From CAVZRC01 sp052148775 (GTDB lineage Bacteria; Planctomycetota; Planctomycetia; Isosphaerales; Isosphaeraceae), in assembly GCA_052148775.1 (NCBI GenBank), contig JBKQHM010000277.1, positions 1-5,040 of the forward strand: a stretch of 5,040 bases of DNA, in the 5' to 3' direction. Numbering within the stretch: position 1 is the stretch's first letter; each line of letters begins with the position of its first letter. The notes under the pieces are model-generated. The model was given only the letters and a program-made list of their open reading frames with translations. It had not been told where the DNA came from and did no database searches. The position numbers and the translations under genes are program-made. This document shows, piece after piece, positions 4,322-5,040 of this stretch.

Positions 4322-5040
4322 ATGAATCCATCCCGAGGCGATTCTCCGCGTCATTCCCGCCGTGATTTCTTGCGCACGACCATAGCGGCCTCGGCGGCCG
4401 GGGTCGCATTCCCCACAATCGTGCCCGGATCGGCGCTCGGACTCTCCGGGGCGGTCGCGCCCAGCAATCAGATCACGGTCGGCATCATCGGGACGGGCAA
4501 CCAGGGCTTCAACGACATCAACTCGTTCCTCCGCGACGAACGGGTGCGGATCGTCGCCGTCTGCGACGTCAACCGGGAAGGACCCGGATACTGGGACGGC
4601 AAGCTCGGCGGACGGGAGCCGGCCCGGCGACTGGTCGAGAAACACTACGCCGATCAGCGGCGGGCCGGGACCTACCGCGGCTGCGAGGCTTACGTCGACT
4701 ACCGGGAGATCCTCGGCCGGGACGACATCGACGCCGTCGAGGTCTGCACGCCGGACCACTGGCACGCGATCCCAGTCATCGCGGCTTGCAAGGCCCGGAA
4801 AGACATCTACGGCCAGAAACCGCTGTCGCTGACGATCGCCGAGGGCCGGGCGATGAGTTACGCGGTGAGCAAATCCGGCGTGGTCTTCCAGACGGGGAGC
4901 CAGCAGCGCTCCGACCATCGGTTCCGACGCGCCTGCGAGCTGGTCCGCAACGGACGGATCGGCGACCTGCGCCGGGTGCGCGTCGGCATGCCCGCGGGCC
5001 GGACCGACTACGCTAAGACGGGCGACCACAAGAAGCCCGA
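4322..5040 (+). CDS. Gfo/Idh/MocA family oxidoreductase, Tat-exported (partial, 3' end missing)
   Basis: The frame runs open off the window edge after 239 codons; the family is usually about 400-470 aa in planctomycetes. Residues 12-18 are SRRDFLR, a near-perfect twin-arginine motif, followed by a hydrophobic Ala-rich stretch (21-35), so export is predicted. The NAD(P)-binding Rossmann fold follows: ITVGIIGTGNQG (51-62) with the GxGxxG motif, and AVCDVN (79-84). CTPDHWHAIP (142-151) is the signature of the large bacterial group of secreted Gfo/Idh/MocA proteins. The usual E-K-P motif is YGQKP (163-167) here, keeping the catalytic-type Lys166 but with Gln for Glu. These enzymes act on sugars or cyclitols; the substrate cannot be read from this part. 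ATG 4322 has no clear ribosome binding site, only AGG about 12 bases upstream, but it places the Tat signal correctly. Confidence 0.92.
   Translation, partial: MNPSRGDSPRHSRRDFLRTTIAASAAGVAFPTIVPGSALGLSGAVAPSNQITVGIIGTGNQGFNDINSFLRDERVRIVAVCDVNREGPGYWDGKLGGREPARRLVEKHYADQRRAGTYRGCEAYVDYREILGRDDIDAVEVCTPDHWHAIPVIAACKARKDIYGQKPLSLTIAEGRAMSYAVSKSGVVFQTGSQQRSDHRFRRACELVRNGRIGDLRRVRVGMPAGRTDYAKTGDHKKP

Noticed and set aside
4305..4322. Minus-strand GG-N10-GC match in the gap before the oxidoreductase
   Set aside because: It points toward the 3' end of the copper protein gene, where no minus-strand gene exists, and the -24 box is poor.
4274..5029. Minus-strand open frame (251 codons) opposite the oxidoreductase
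   Set aside because: The plus strand encodes unmistakable Gfo/Idh/MocA motifs throughout this stretch.

Overview
The window is GC-rich bacterial DNA whose gene content best fits a planctomycete, perhaps of the Isosphaeraceae type. This is an inference from gene content: a Tat-exported Gfo/Idh/MocA oxidoreductase with an SRRDFLR signal, a small lipoprotein, a Tat-exported Cys-rich copper protein, CsbD/YqjD-type stress proteins and strong sigma-54 promoters. No rRNA, tRNA, CRISPR array, insertion sequence or prophage block is visible.

Layout. Positions 1-107 may hold the end of an upstream gene (weak). A CBS-pair protein (231-689, +) follows a good sigma-54 promoter at 96-111. It converges on a three-gene minus-strand operon: a YqjD/DUF883-like membrane protein (1652-2224), a 66-aa YqjD-like anchor protein (1367-1567) and a YqjE-like 'phage holin superfamily' protein (885-1388). 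The last two overlap by 22 bp. The convergent gap (690-884) contains a nested hairpin that could end transcription. A 476-bp divergent control region (2225-2700) holds a minus-strand sigma-54 promoter (2320-2335), a 14-bp AT-rich palindrome (2408-2421), a near-consensus plus-strand sigma-54 promoter (2597-2612) and a structured RNA leader (2624-2700). The leader serves a small lipoprotein gene (2701-2901), which is followed by a CsbD domain protein with a C-terminal membrane anchor (2988-3407). After a hairpin-rich gap come a Tat-exported four-helix-bundle copper-storage protein (Csp, 3611-4108), a gap with one hairpin, and the first 239 codons of a Gfo/Idh/MocA oxidoreductase (4322 to the window edge).

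How the genes may work together. The CBS protein, the YqjD/YqjE-like operon and the lipoprotein-CsbD pair each sit behind a GG-N10-GC sigma-54 promoter, and all three predicted start sites fall on G. Three proteins on the two sides of the divergent region end, or have a middle segment, in the same kind of 'polar-P + Gly/Ala-rich helix + Arg tail' membrane anchor. The simplest reading is a co-regulated envelope/stress module under sigma-54 and an enhancer-binding activator that is not in the window. The copper protein and the oxidoreductase look like separate units. The most unusual element is the lipoprotein leader: a terminator-like nested hairpin whose left inner arm can instead pair, over 7 bp, with the ribosome binding site.
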